The translations under genes and the position numbers were made by a program. 34,132 nucleotides of DNA from contig RECU01000068.1 in NCBI GenBank assembly GCA_007693855.1, positions 1 to 34,132 of the forward strand, in the 5' to 3' direction. The DNA is from Gammaproteobacteria bacterium (lineage in GTDB: Bacteria > Pseudomonadota > Gammaproteobacteria > Steroidobacterales > PWYM01). Below are positions 10,345 through 19,014 of the stretch, piece by piece. Within the stretch, counting starts at the first letter, position 1; each line of letters opens with the position of its first letter. The notes beneath the pieces were generated by a model. It saw nothing but the letters and a program-made list of their open reading frames with translations, had not been told where the DNA came from and made no database searches.

Positions 10345-11529
10345 GTGAGTCTACAAGTTTCAGCTCGCGTGCAGCGAGTCAAACCCTCTCCAACCATGGC
10401 CGTGACGCAGATGGCCGCCGAGCTCAAGGCCGCCGGCCAGGACGTGATCGGCCTTGGCGCCGGCGAACCTGATTTCGACACGCCCGCGCACATCTGCGAA
10501 GCTGGCATCGCCGCCATCCGCGCGGGGGACACCCGCTACACCGCCGTCGATGGCACGGTCGCGCTGAAAGACGCCATCATCGCCAAGTTTCGACGCGACA
10601 ACACGCTTGAATACGCGCGGGACCAGATCCTGGTTTCCTCTGGCGCGAAACAGACCTGTTTCAACCTGGCCGCCGCGGTGTTGAACCCCGGCGACGAGGC
10701 GCTGATCCCGGCACCCTACTGGGTGTCCTACCCCGACATGGTGCTGCTGGCCGACGGGGAACCGGTCATCGTCCCCACCGGGCCGGAAACCGGCTACAAG
10801 CTCACACCGGAGCAGCTGGACGCCGGCCTGACTGAACGTACCCGGCTGATGTTCCTCAACAGCCCGAGTAATCCGACAGGGGCAGCCTACACCCGCGCTG
10901 AACTTCAGGCACTCGGTGAGGTACTGGCAGCCTACCCTGATGTGGTGATCGGCACCGACGACATGTACGAGCACATCTACTGGGCCGATGAACCATTCTG
11001 CAGCCTGGTCACCGCGTGTCCCGGGCTCCATGAGCGCACGGTCACGATCAACGGTGTTTCCAAGGCCTATGCAATGACGGGCTGGCGGATCGGTTACTGC
11101 GGCGGACCGAAACCCATCATCGCCGCCATGCGCAAGATCCAGAGCCAGAGCACCTCCAATCCGACGAGCATCTCGCAGGCCGCAGCGGTCGCCGCGCTGG
11201 CGGGCGACCAGGCCTGCGTGACCGAGATGGTCAAGGCTTTCAAGTCCCGGCATGACTTCATCGTCGCCGCGCTGAACCGGATTCCTGGGATTCGTTGCCT
11301 TGCGGGCGCAGGCACGTTCTACGCCTTCCCGGACTGTCGCGACCTCATCGACCGCCGCGGCTTCGCCGACGACACCGCACTCTCCGAGCACCTGCTCAAA
11401 GAGGCGGGAGTCGCGGTCGTGCCGGGAAGTGCCTTCGGCACGCCGGGGCATCTTCGGCTGTCGTTCGCCTGTTCGCTCGAGACCTTGGAAGACGCGGCCG
11501 GGCGGATGCAGCGCGCGCTCGGTGACTGA
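10345..11529 (+). CDS. aspC: Class I pyridoxal-phosphate aminotransferase, aspartate aminotransferase-like
   Basis: This 394-residue enzyme belongs to fold-type I aminotransferases, most like the I-gamma aspartate aminotransferases. Key features are [12 protein letters not shown] near the N-terminus, NSPSNPTG with the PLP-ring contacting Asn, and [16 protein letters not shown] in which K240 is the Schiff-base lysine. A C-terminal Arg in LRLSFA would bind the substrate carboxylate. It probably moves the amino group between aspartate and 2-oxoglutarate, but related enzymes act on aromatic substrates or on prephenate. That matters here because no hisC or tyrA accompanies pheA in this window. The start is GTG at 10345 after an AGGA. 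It is transcribed divergently from uvrB. Confidence 0.92.
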   Translation: MSLQVSARVQRVKPSPTMAVTQMAAELKAAGQDVIGLGAGEPDFDTPAHICEAGIAAIRAGDTRYTAVDGTVALKDAIIAKFRRDNTLEYARDQILVSSGAKQTCFNLAAAVLNPGDEALIPAPYWVSYPDMVLLADGEPVIVPTGPETGYKLTPEQLDAGLTERTRLMFLNSPSNPTGAAYTRAELQALGEVLAAYPDVVIGTDDMYEHIYWADEPFCSLVTACPGLHERTVTINGVSKAYAMTGWRIGYCGGPKPIIAAMRKIQSQSTSNPTSISQAAAVAALAGDQACVTEMVKAFKSRHDFIVAALNRIPGIRCLAGAGTFYAFPDCRDLIDRRGFADDTALSEHLLKEAGVAVVPGSAFGTPGHLRLSFACSLETLEDAAGRMQRALGD

Positions 11530-11564
11530 GCGCAGGCGCAGGGCGTGATCCGCGGGCTGTTACC

Positions 11565-11593
11565 TTGACCCGGCCAGCGCCTTACTCCAAAAT
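11565..11593 (+). promoter_or_regulatory. Candidate tRNA-Asn promoter
   Basis: TTGACC (11565-11570) and CAAAAT (11588-11593) are 17 bases apart, followed by a GC-rich discriminator (GCGCGG) typical of stringently controlled stable-RNA promoters. Transcription would begin near 11600, about 32 bases before the mature tRNA. Confidence 0.55.
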
Positions 11594-11631
11594 GCGCGGC
11601 CTTGATCGGACGCCTGCCGCCTGATCATTAT

Positions 11632-11706
<75 letters not shown>

Positions 11707-11716
11707 CTTGCAAAGC

Positions 11717-11755
11717 AAACCGGCTTGAGCCCTTTGGCTCAGCCGGTTTTTTTTT
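11717..11755 (+). terminator. Rho-independent terminator after tRNA-Asn
   Basis: AAACCGGC-T-TGAGCC pairs with GGCTCA-GCCGGTT around a CTTT loop (one bulged T), followed by nine T residues at 11747-11755. It begins 11 bases after the tRNA CCA. Its opposite side lies 8 bases past the galU stop and may also stop galU transcripts, though the T-run in that direction is poor. Confidence 0.93.
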
Positions 11756-11762
11756 ATGGCTG

Positions 11763-12650
11763 TCACTCAGGCGCAGTGCGCGCGACCAGTTCACGCAGAT
11801 AAGTTGCAAACTCCGGCCCGAGCGACCGATGCCGCAGCCCCAATTCCACGGTCGCCTTCAGGTAGCCAAGCTTGCTGCCGCAGTCATACCGGACACCCTG
11901 GAAGGGGTAGGCCGCGACGGGATGAGTCTCAAGCAGATCGGCAATCGCATCGGTCAGCTGGATTTCGCCGCCAGCACCCCGCCCGGTGTGCTCCAGCCGA
12001 TCAAAGATCTCCGGTGGCAACAGATAGCGACCCACGACGGCCAGGTTTGAGGGGGCATTTTCAGGTTTAGGCTTCTCGACGATCTGCCGAATCAGGTGAT
12101 GTCCCGCACCGTTGGTCTCGACCGCGACGATGCCATAGCTCGCGCTGTGTTCTACAGGAATGGTCTCGACGCCCAGCACGCCACAGCCATGCGCCTCATA
12201 CTGCCGGCGCATCTGCAGGAGGACCGGATCGGCTGCGTCGATGAGATCGTCGGCCAAATGCACGAAAAAGGGCTCGTTGCCGACCACCGCGCGAGCGCAC
12301 AGCACCGCGTGCCCGAGCCCGAGTGGCTCCCCCTGGCGGATGTAGATACAGGTGACTGAAGACGGCACGATGTCGCGGACAATCTGCAGCAACTCATCCT
12401 TGCCCGCCGCGGCAAGTGCGGCCTCAAGTCCTGCATCCGTATCGAAATGGTCCTCGATCGCCCGCTTGGAACTGCCGGTGACGAACACCAGGCGTGTGGC
12501 CCCCGCCTGAATGGCCTCCTCCACCGCATACTGAATCAGCGGCTTGTCGACCACCGGAAGCATTTCCTTGGGGCTGGCCTTCGTGGCTGGAAGAAAGCGG
12601 GTGCCGCGACCGGCAACAGGGAACACGGCAGTGGTGATCGGGGCGGACAA
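11763..12650 (-). CDS. galU: UTP--glucose-1-phosphate uridylyltransferase
   Basis: The 295-residue protein begins [20 protein letters not shown], with the nucleotide-binding [20 protein letters not shown] signature and [11 protein letters not shown], and later [18 protein letters not shown]. It makes UDP-glucose for LPS, exopolysaccharide and other glucosylated products. The start is TTG at 12648-12650, supported by GGAGAG 5-7 bases before and by family alignment; no ATG is close. It is a single-gene unit convergent with tRNA-Asn. A TATCAT about 35 bases upstream could be the -10. Confidence 0.97.
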   Translation of the reverse strand: MSAPITTAVFPVAGRGTRFLPATKASPKEMLPVVDKPLIQYAVEEAIQAGATRLVFVTGSSKRAIEDHFDTDAGLEAALAAAGKDELLQIVRDIVPSSVTCIYIRQGEPLGLGHAVLCARAVVGNEPFFVHLADDLIDAADPVLLQMRRQYEAHGCGVLGVETIPVEHSASYGIVAVETNGAGHHLIRQIVEKPKPENAPSNLAVVGRYLLPPEIFDRLEHTGRGAGGEIQLTDAIADLLETHPVAAYPFQGVRYDCGSKLGYLKATVELGLRHRSLGPEFATYLRELVARTAPE

Positions 12651-12734
12651 GGCGACTCTCCATCAAAACCTGAGCGTGACCCAATGATACCCGAGCACCC
12701 GATACGGCCGTACCGCATGGTTCACGGAACCTGA

Positions 12735-12774
12735 GCTCCGGGGCTGAGGGCACTCCCGCCGTCAGCCCCGGAGC
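12735..12774 (-). terminator. Perfect 13-base hairpin after the ComEA-like gene
   Basis: GCTCCGGGGCTGA (12735-12747) and TCAGCCCCGGAGC (12762-12774) are perfectly complementary with a 14-base loop. It starts 7 bases past the stop of the ComEA-like gene. No T-run follows on either strand, so it may be a Rho-assisted or RNA-stabilising structure that separates this run of genes from galU. Confidence 0.6.
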
Positions 12775-12780
12775 CCGAGG

Positions 12781-13053
12781 TCACTCCTCGTCGCTCAGGC
12801 GAATATCCGCGCGGTTCATGTCGAGCACTCGTGGTCCGATACCGCTGATCTCCAGCAGATCGTCGATGGTCTCGAACGGACCGTGCGCCTCGCGGTATTC
12901 CACGATCGCCTGGGCCCGCACCATGCCGATACCGCTCAACTCTGCGGCGATGGTCTCGGCATCTGCCGTATTGACGTTGACAGGTCCGGCCAGGGCGACG
13001 CCCCCAAGCGCCAGCGCAACGCTGGCGACAAATACACGGATGATCTGGTTCAT
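12781..13053 (-). CDS. Small exported ComEA-like helix-hairpin-helix protein
   Basis: This 90-residue protein has a signal peptide (residues 1-22, MNQIIRVFVASVALALGG then ALA) and mature sequence beginning GPVNVNTADAETIAAELSGI. It carries tandem HhH motifs (LSGIGMVRAQAIVEYRE and LLEISGIGPRVLDMNRADI), the fold that ComEA uses to bind DNA in the periplasm during natural transformation. Many Gammaproteobacteria have such short stand-alone versions without the membrane anchor. A role in DNA uptake is plausible but unproven. It lies 139 bases downstream of lapB on the same strand, and the gap shows no strong terminator. Confidence 0.88.
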   Translation of the reverse strand: MNQIIRVFVASVALALGGVALAGPVNVNTADAETIAAELSGIGMVRAQAIVEYREAHGPFETIDDLLEISGIGPRVLDMNRADIRLSDEE

Positions 13054-13192
13054 GCTCCACTCCTTGCGATGTCTTCCGTTACCGGCCCCTTGCCGGCAAG
13101 CATCAGGCTAGGCGCCGCACTGCGCAGGGGCGAGTGGGGATTCTGGGCAATCAACGCGAAATGAACCGCCAGGCGGACCCAGGCCGCTGGTG

Positions 13193-14395
13193 TTACTGGG
13201 GTGGCGGGGACTCCAACAAGGTGTCCAGCGGCAGTGTCGCCGCGGCCCGGGTGGTATCCCAGCTGCGACACCCGGGGCACTGCCAACTCATCCGCTGGCC
13301 CCGATATCCGCAGGTCCCGCACTGATAGCGCGGCCCACGCTGGACCAGTCGGCGCAGTCCACTGGACATCCGTTCGAGCAGCTGACGCCGGGCCTCACCG
13401 CTCGCCTCCGCCAACGCAGGGGCATCCACAAGGCTTGCAAGGGTGTCGTCGCCGGTCAGGAGCCCGACCAAAGCCTCTTCCAGCACGGGGGGATCGAGGA
13501 GATCACAGGTAATGGCGGCATAGGCGACGCCGGACGACTCGCGGGTCATCAGCAGCGGCCGCAACAGGGCGTCCAGGGAGGCCAGATCATCGCGGCGGGA
13601 GGCCAGGCGGTGCAGGTCCGGCAGCACCTCGGGCAGCAGCGCCGGCGAACTGCGGACAACCTCAGAGAGCAGCCGCCACGCCAGCGCCCCATCTCCTTCG
13701 TGCTCCGCGAGCCGCGCACGCAGCATGGCCCCGCGCGGCAACGCGCGCCGGGCGCGCTGCGCCTTTTTCAGCCAGGCTCGCGCAAGCCGTGATTCGCCAT
13801 TGCTCAGCGCACGTTCCGCCAGTTCGCAGTAATAGTGGGCCACCGGACCGTCCTGGCGTTCGCCTGAGACTTTCTCAAGCTCGCGTCGCACCGTGATGGC
13901 CTGCTCCCACTCACCGAGGCTCTCCAGGATGCCGACCAGGCGTCCCAGCGCGGGCTCCGGATCTTCCGCCTGCTCGGCGACCTGCCTGAACAGACTCTCC
14001 GCACGGTCCATGAGTCCAGCCCGCAGGTAGTCCTCCCCAAGCGCGAACAGCGCCGTATGCCGCTGCGTGCTGGAGAGGTCCGGGCGGGCCAGGATATTCT
14101 GATGAATGCGGATAGCGCGATCGAGCTCACCACGCCGCCGGAACAGGCTGCCCAGGGCGAAATGGGTGTCCAGCGCCTCGTCGTCCGTCGCAATCATGCG
14201 CACGAACATCTCCAGCGCCTTGTCGGTCTCGTCGTCGAGCAGCAGATTCAGCCCGCGCAGATACCCCTGGCTCAGCGGCGGCTCATCTTCCTGGTTATCA
14301 CGGGCCCGCCGGTCGAGAAACCGCGCATAGGCCCAGCCGGCAGCAGCAGCCACCATGAACAGTGCGAATAAAAGAAACGTAGACTCAGTGGGCAT
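13193..14395 (-). CDS. lapB: Lipopolysaccharide assembly protein B (TPR/rubredoxin)
   Basis: From ATG 14393-14395 the protein has 400 residues: an N-terminal membrane helix (TFLLFALFMVAAAAGWAYAR), a long run of TPR repeats facing the cytoplasm, and a C-terminal rubredoxin-like metal site with C359-x2-C362 and C373-x2-C376. LapB (YciM) recruits LpxC to FtsH for degradation and so balances LPS against phospholipid synthesis. A longer reading from 14446 would add residues lacking similarity. The start lies 11 bases inside lapA, so the two are translationally coupled. Confidence 0.96.
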   Translation of the reverse strand: MPTESTFLLFALFMVAAAAGWAYARFLDRRARDNQEDEPPLSQGYLRGLNLLLDDETDKALEMFVRMIATDDEALDTHFALGSLFRRRGELDRAIRIHQNILARPDLSSTQRHTALFALGEDYLRAGLMDRAESLFRQVAEQAEDPEPALGRLVGILESLGEWEQAITVRRELEKVSGERQDGPVAHYYCELAERALSNGESRLARAWLKKAQRARRALPRGAMLRARLAEHEGDGALAWRLLSEVVRSSPALLPEVLPDLHRLASRRDDLASLDALLRPLLMTRESSGVAYAAITCDLLDPPVLEEALVGLLTGDDTLASLVDAPALAEASGEARRQLLERMSSGLRRLVQRGPRYQCGTCGYRGQRMSWQCPGCRSWDTTRAAATLPLDTLLESPPPQ

Positions 14396-14684
14396 CTTGC
14401 ATGGGCAGGCTGCGCAGGCTGCTGATCTCGGCCTCCGAAGCCGCAAGCTTGCGGCGCAGCCGGCGCCGCTGGTGCGTCAGGCGCAGCAAGGCATAGCTGC
14501 AGCACACCAGACCGAATACCCAGCCCAGGGCGAATGTGACGATGAACGCCACCGAGATGCGCGCATCGACCAGTTCGAACGCACCAAGATCCAGCGTGAC
14601 CACGCCGGGATTCTGCGCCGCGAACACCGCCGCAGCCAGTGCGACAACCACGACCAGGACGATGGTCAATAGCGTACGGATCAT
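14385..14684 (-). CDS. lapA: Lipopolysaccharide assembly protein A domain protein
   Basis: This 99-residue inner-membrane protein has two predicted helices (about 3-22 and 43-65) around a short periplasmic loop with NPGVVTLDLGAF, then a basic cytoplasmic tail RLTHQRRRLRRKLAASEAEI that looks like a coiled coil. This is the LapA (YciS, DUF1049) pattern. It partners LapB in LPS control. ATG 14682-14684 was chosen because MIRTLLTIVLVVV fits the family; the frame is open further upstream without similarity. It lies between ihfB and lapB, the common gene order. Confidence 0.95.
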   Translation of the reverse strand: MIRTLLTIVLVVVVALAAAVFAAQNPGVVTLDLGAFELVDARISVAFIVTFALGWVFGLVCCSYALLRLTHQRRRLRRKLAASEAEISSLRSLPMQDAH

Positions 14685-14760
14685 GCAGACGTCTCCTGGC
14701 TGACCCAGCTGGCGGGTCAGGGTGCCCAAGCCTGCATTGTAAAGGAAGGCGCGTTGCCGA

Positions 14761-15063
14761 TCAGTCCTTGATCGACAGATGCTTACCGGCGTTGACCCGT
14801 TCGCGCAGGTCCTTGCCAGGCTTGAAATGCGGCACGTGCTTGCCTGAGAGTGCCACGGCCTCGCCAGTTTTCGGGTTCCGGCCCATGCGGGGCGGACGGA
14901 AATGCAGCGAGAAACTGCCAAAGCCGCGAATCTCGATCCGCTCACCATTGGCCAACGCATCGCTCATCAGCTCGAGCAGGTGCTTGACCGCCAGCTCCAC
15001 GTCCTTGGCCGGCAGGTGGGCCTGCTTACGGGCGATCAGTTCAATCAGCTCGGATTTCGTCAT
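14761..15063 (-). CDS. ihfB: Integration host factor subunit beta
   Basis: The 100-residue protein [20 protein letters not shown]... with [20 protein letters not shown] is IHF beta. It heterodimerises with IhfA (2920-3219). The Pro in GRNPKT is the DNA-intercalating residue. It follows rpsA, its usual neighbour, by 77 bases; that gap holds a strong hairpin, so ihfB may be partly attenuated or use a promoter inside the rpsA end. A GGTGGGGA lies before the ATG. Confidence 0.98.
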   Translation of the reverse strand: MTKSELIELIARKQAHLPAKDVELAVKHLLELMSDALANGERIEIRGFGSFSLHFRPPRMGRNPKTGEAVALSGKHVPHFKPGKDLRERVNAGKHLSIKD

Positions 15064-15090
15064 CGGGTCCCCACCCTGCCAATCGGAAAC

Positions 15091-15118
15091 CCGGCCCGCG
15101 ACGAGCGCCGCGGGCCGG
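15091..15118 (-). terminator. Hairpin between rpsA and ihfB
   Basis: CCGGCCCGCG (15091-15100) and CGCGGGCCGG (15109-15118) form a perfect 10-base stem with an 8-base loop, followed on the minus strand by GTTTCC. It begins 22 bases after the rpsA stop and could lower read-through into ihfB or protect the rpsA 3' end. Confidence 0.5.
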
Positions 15119-15140
15119 TCCGATATTACCCCTGTCGGCC

Positions 15141-16826
15141 TCAGTCGTTATCGCGGTTGGAAATCTGCTCTCGCAACAGATCACCCAGACTGGTGCCACT
15201 GCTGCTGCTGCCGGCATCAGACTTGTAGTTCTGCATGACCTCGGCCTCTTCGTGGGCCTCCTTCGCCTTGATCGACAGCGAGACCATTCGGGTCTTGCGA
15301 TCGACGCCGGTGAACCGGGCATCGATCTCGTCGCCAACCTTGAGTACGGTACGCGCATCCTCGACGCGATCCCGCGAGAGCTCGGAAGCCCGCAACTGCC
15401 CCTGCAGGCCGCCAGGCAGATCCAGGATGGCCCCACGCGCGTCCACCTCGGTGACGACACCACGGATTACCGAGCCCTTCGGATGCTCGGCCAGGAAGCC
15501 GGACATCGGATCGCGATCCATCTGCTTCATGCCAAGCGAGATACGTTCACGCTCCGGGTCGATCGCCAGCACCATGGCCTCTACGTCGTCGCCCTTCTGG
15601 AAGTTGCGGACCGCCTCCTCGCCGGGGATATCCCAGGAGATGTCGGACAGGTGCACAAGACCGTCGATACCGCCATCGAGCCCGATGAAAATGCCGAAAT
15701 CGGTGATCGACTTGATCTGGCCGGAGACACGGTCGCCCTTGTTGAAGTTTGCCGCGAATTCCGACCACGGATTCGCCTGGCACTGCTTGATGCCGAGCGA
15801 GATCCGGCGACGGTCCTCGTCGATATCGAGCACCATCACCTCGACCTCGTCACCCACCTGCACGACCTTGTACGGATTGACGTTCTTGTTCGTCCAATCC
15901 ATCTCCGAGACGTGCACCAGACCCTCGACGCCCTCTTCGATTTCGACGAAGCACCCGTAGTCGGCGATGTTCGTGACCTTGCCAAAGAGACGGCTGTTCG
16001 CGGGATAGCGGCGTCCGAGATCTTCCCAGGGATCCGACCCGAGCTGCTTGATACCGAGGGAGACGCGCGTGCGCTCGCGATCGAACTTCAGCACCTTGAC
16101 CTGGATCTCGTCGCCGACGTTGACGACCTCGGAGGGATGCTTGACGCGCTTCCACGCCATGTCGGTGATATGCAGCAGGCCGTCAATCCCGCCGAGATCC
16201 ACGAATGCACCGTAATCGGTGAGGTTCTTGACGATACCCGCGAGCACGGCACCTTCCTGGAGGTTCTCCAGGAGCTGCTCACGCTCGGCACTGTATTCTT
16301 CCTCAACCACCGCACGCCGCGAGACCACCACGTTGTTGCGGCGCTGATCGAGCTTGATGACCTTGAACTCGAGCGGCTTGCCCTCGAGGTAAGTGGGGTC
16401 ACGCACCGGGCGCACATCGACCAGCGAGCCTGGCAGGAAGGCCCGCACGTGCTCGATCTCGACCGTGAAACCGCCCTTGACTCGCCCGTTGATGATGCCC
16501 GAGATGACTTCATCGTTCTCGAAGGCCTTCTCGAGCACCGTCCAGGTGCGCGCGCGCTTGGCTTTCTCGCGCGACAGGCGGGTTTCGCCGAAACCGTCCT
16601 CGACGGCATCCAGCGCGACCTCGACGGTGTCGCCGACCGCGACCTCCATCTCGCCGGTCTCGGTCTTGAACTGGTTGGCCGGAATGACGGCCTCGGATTT
16701 CAACCCGGCATTGATGATGACGACATCATCGTTGACCTCGACCACATAGCCCATAAGGATGGCGCCGGGCTTGATCTGCTGGCTGGCCAGGCTCTGCTCA
16801 AAGAGTTCTGCAAAACTTTCAGACAT
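15141..16826 (-). CDS. rpsA: 30S ribosomal protein S1
   Basis: At 561 residues this has six S1/OB repeats as in E. coli (557). The first two are divergent and bind the ribosome; repeats 3-6 (for example [60 protein letters not shown]) bind mRNA. S1 helps the 30S subunit load structured or weak-Shine-Dalgarno messages. The C-terminal tail is Ser-rich ([15 protein letters not shown]). The ATG is at 16824-16826; its Shine-Dalgarno is partly inside a hairpin (see the leader entry). The order cmk-rpsA-ihfB is the classic one. Confidence 0.98.
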   Translation of the reverse strand: MSESFAELFEQSLASQQIKPGAILMGYVVEVNDDVVIINAGLKSEAVIPANQFKTETGEMEVAVGDTVEVALDAVEDGFGETRLSREKAKRARTWTVLEKAFENDEVISGIINGRVKGGFTVEIEHVRAFLPGSLVDVRPVRDPTYLEGKPLEFKVIKLDQRRNNVVVSRRAVVEEEYSAEREQLLENLQEGAVLAGIVKNLTDYGAFVDLGGIDGLLHITDMAWKRVKHPSEVVNVGDEIQVKVLKFDRERTRVSLGIKQLGSDPWEDLGRRYPANSRLFGKVTNIADYGCFVEIEEGVEGLVHVSEMDWTNKNVNPYKVVQVGDEVEVMVLDIDEDRRRISLGIKQCQANPWSEFAANFNKGDRVSGQIKSITDFGIFIGLDGGIDGLVHLSDISWDIPGEEAVRNFQKGDDVEAMVLAIDPERERISLGMKQMDRDPMSGFLAEHPKGSVIRGVVTEVDARGAILDLPGGLQGQLRASELSRDRVEDARTVLKVGDEIDARFTGVDRKTRMVSLSIKAKEAHEEAEVMQNYKSDAGSSSSGTSLGDLLREQISNRDND

Positions 16827-16836
16827 GGATTAGACA

Positions 16837-16911
16837 CTCCCGCCCGTCAGGGCGGTCCTGGGTTGCACGCCAGCGTTCCATCGCCAGCGGGTGTGAATGA
16901 AACACGCTGGC
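16837..16911 (-). promoter_or_regulatory. Structured rpsA leader (alternative hairpins and masked Shine-Dalgarno)
   Basis: In the 136-base gap between cmk and rpsA the minus strand has GCCAGCG (complement of 16905-16911) followed by two identical CGCTGGCG copies (complements of 16882-16889 and 16868-16875). The first arm can pair with either copy but not both, giving loops of 15 or 29 bases. Nearer the gene, CCGCCC/GGGCGG (16840-16855, 4-base loop) overlaps the GGGAG ribosome site at 16837-16841. In E. coli, S1 represses its own message through a folded leader; a similar role is inferred here. Confidence 0.5.
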
Positions 16912-16962
16912 ATCCTGCCGGCGTGGCGTTCGCTCGGTAAAACCTGTTCGTATGACCCGTTC

Positions 16963-17676
16963 TCAGGCCTGACCCACTGGCGGAATATCTATCCGCTCGC
17001 CAAGCCAATCGACAATGCGATCAACGACTTGCGGGATACTCATGACCGTGGAGTCCAGCACCTTGGCATCGTCCGCGGGGACCAGGGGCGCAACCGCCCG
17101 CTGGGCATCGCGGGCGTCGCGCTCGGCGATGTCCCGGGAAAGGGCGGCAAGGCTAACATCAATTCCCTTTTCCTTCAACTGCTTATGACGGCGCCGGGCC
17201 CGCTCTTCGGGCGTGGCCGTCAGGAAGACCTTCAGGGTCGCATCCGTAAAGATCCGTGTGCCCATATCACGGCCGTCGGCGACCAGGCCCGGCGCTCGCA
17301 CGAAATCACGCTGCAACTGCACCAATGCGTCCCGAACCTCCGGGAAGCGTGCCAGCCGGGACGCGGCATCGCCCGCGCGCTCTGTCCGCACTTCATCGGT
17401 AACGAGCTCACCGTCGAGCTCGATGCGCTCACCGCCGGCCTCGTCACTCACGAACCTCACCCGCACCTCGCCGGCCAGCCGCGCGAGCCCGTCGATATCC
17501 TCGAGCGACAGACGGCTGCGCATCGCGGCAATCGCCAGCACGCGGTAGAGCGCACCACTGTCAAGCAGATGCCATCCCAGGCGCCGGGACAGCAATCGGC
17601 TGATCGTGCCCTTGCCGGCACCGCTCGGTCCATCGATCGCCAGCACCGGCACAGCCGGGGTCTTATGGGGAGTCAT
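16963..17676 (-). CDS. cmk: Cytidylate kinase
   Basis: This 237-residue kinase has the P-loop GPSGAGKGT (16-24), LDSGALYR for CMP recognition, and DGRDMGTRIFTDATLKVFLT and RDIAERDARD in the lid region. It phosphorylates CMP and dCMP using ATP, feeding RNA, DNA and CDP-lipid precursors. Its ATG overlaps the aroA stop by 4 bases (ATGA), so it is coupled to aroA. Confidence 0.97.
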   Translation of the reverse strand: MTPHKTPAVPVLAIDGPSGAGKGTISRLLSRRLGWHLLDSGALYRVLAIAAMRSRLSLEDIDGLARLAGEVRVRFVSDEAGGERIELDGELVTDEVRTERAGDAASRLARFPEVRDALVQLQRDFVRAPGLVADGRDMGTRIFTDATLKVFLTATPEERARRRHKQLKEKGIDVSLAALSRDIAERDARDAQRAVAPLVPADDAKVLDSTVMSIPQVVDRIVDWLGERIDIPPVGQA

Positions 17677-18983
17677 GAGCTGTTGACCTCCAGGTCCAGT
17701 CCAGCGGCGCGCGCCAGGCCGGGAAAGCCGGGAAAAGATGTCGCGACGTTGTCGGTGTCATGGATCGTGATCGGGCCGTCGGCGACCAGCGCGGCCATGG
17801 CAAAAGCCATCGCCACCCGGTGATCACCATGGCTGTCGACTGTGCCGCCCTGCAGGCGTCTGCCCCCGCGGATGATGGCGCCATCGGGCAGTTCCTCAAC
17901 GTCTCCACCCAGCGCCCGGAGCCCCTGGACCATGGTGGCGATCCGGTCGCTCTCCTTGTGCCGCAGCTCAGCGGCGCCGGTCACGCGGGTCTCGCCCTCG
18001 GCCGCGGCGGCCGCGATGAACAGGGCCGGAAACTCATCGATAGCCAATGGCACCACCTCTGGTGGAATCTCGATACCCTTCAGCACGGATCGCCGGATGT
18101 GCAGGTCGCCGACCGGCTCTCGCCCTTCCATGTGCCGGTTACTGACGGTGATCTCGCCGCCCATCGCCTCGAGCACGCCGATCACGCCAAGGCGCGTGGG
18201 ATTGAGCCCCACCCCTTCGATGACCAGTTCATCCTCAGCCGCCAGGCAGCCACCGACCAGGAAAAACGCCGCCGAGGACAGGTCCCCGGGCACACGCACA
18301 TCCATGGCCTCAGGCCCCGTGCCAGGTGTCAGGTGGATGGCCCCGTCGTCCTCGACAACCAGTTCGACCCCCATGGACAACAGCATGCGCTCGGTGTGAT
18401 CACGCGAGGTGCCGGAGCCGCGCACCGTGGTCACGCCCTCGGCATACAGCCCCGCCAGCAGCAGTGCCGATTTCACCTGGGCACTGGCGACCGGCAGCGT
18501 GTAGTCGATTCCGGTGAGTGCCTGGCCGCCGCGGATCGTCAGCGGCGGGCAGCCGTCGCGGGTCTCCACCCGGGCGCCCATGGCATTCAGCGGTGCGGCG
18601 ACACGCCCCATCGGCCGGCGCATCAGCGAGGCGTCGCCGCGCAGCTCGCTGTCAAACCGCTGCCCGGCCAGCACCCCGGCGAGCAGGCGTATCGCCGTAC
18701 CCGAGTTACCGAGATCGAGAGGCATCGAGGCAGCCTGGAGACCATGCAGGCCTACGCCATGCACTACCACCCGGTGGTCTTCGCGCTCTATCCGGACCCC
18801 CATTGACCGCAACGCCGCCATCGTGGCGAGACAATCCTCGCTCGCGAGAAACCCCTCGACTTCGCTGCGCCCGGTCGCAAGCGCGCCAAGCAGCAGCGCC
18901 CGGTGCGATATCGACTTGTCGCCAGGCACGGACAGGCGGCCGCCAAGGCGGCCACCAGGCTTGACCAGGTATTGCTCACTCAC
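17673..18983 (-). CDS. aroA: 3-phosphoshikimate 1-carboxyvinyltransferase (EPSP synthase)
   Basis: From GTG at 18981-18983 the protein has 436 residues. It begins MSEQYLVKPGGRLGGRLSVP and continues GDKSISHRALL, where K23 is the shikimate-3-phosphate-binding lysine; SGTAIRLLAGVL and RGSGTSRDHTERML follow. It joins shikimate-3-phosphate and PEP in the aromatic pathway. The GTG is supported by an AGGAGAGGG just upstream; the frame stays open for 49 more codons without similarity. pheA ends 31 bases upstream. In Pseudomonas and relatives hisC and tyrA lie between pheA and aroA (tyrA sometimes fused to aroA); here there is no fusion and neither gene. Confidence 0.97.
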   Translation of the reverse strand: MSEQYLVKPGGRLGGRLSVPGDKSISHRALLLGALATGRSEVEGFLASEDCLATMAALRSMGVRIEREDHRVVVHGVGLHGLQAASMPLDLGNSGTAIRLLAGVLAGQRFDSELRGDASLMRRPMGRVAAPLNAMGARVETRDGCPPLTIRGGQALTGIDYTLPVASAQVKSALLLAGLYAEGVTTVRGSGTSRDHTERMLLSMGVELVVEDDGAIHLTPGTGPEAMDVRVPGDLSSAAFFLVGGCLAAEDELVIEGVGLNPTRLGVIGVLEAMGGEITVSNRHMEGREPVGDLHIRRSVLKGIEIPPEVVPLAIDEFPALFIAAAAAEGETRVTGAAELRHKESDRIATMVQGLRALGGDVEELPDGAIIRGGRRLQGGTVDSHGDHRVAMAFAMAALVADGPITIHDTDNVATSFPGFPGLARAAGLDLEVNSS

Positions 18984-19014
18984 GCTGCCCTCTCCTCGTT
19001 CAAGCCCGACACCC

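Noticed and set aside
10360-11451. 363-codon open frame opposite the aminotransferase
   Set aside because: Low-complexity antisense frame with no start signal; the plus-strand enzyme explains the region.
14684-14960. N-terminal extension of lapA
   Set aside because: The frame is open upstream, but the added residues lie before the family start MIRTLL and show no similarity.
15252-16940. 562-codon open frame on the plus strand opposite rpsA
   Set aside because: It is antisense to a certain gene; the product has no domain pattern and follows rpsA codon bias read backwards.
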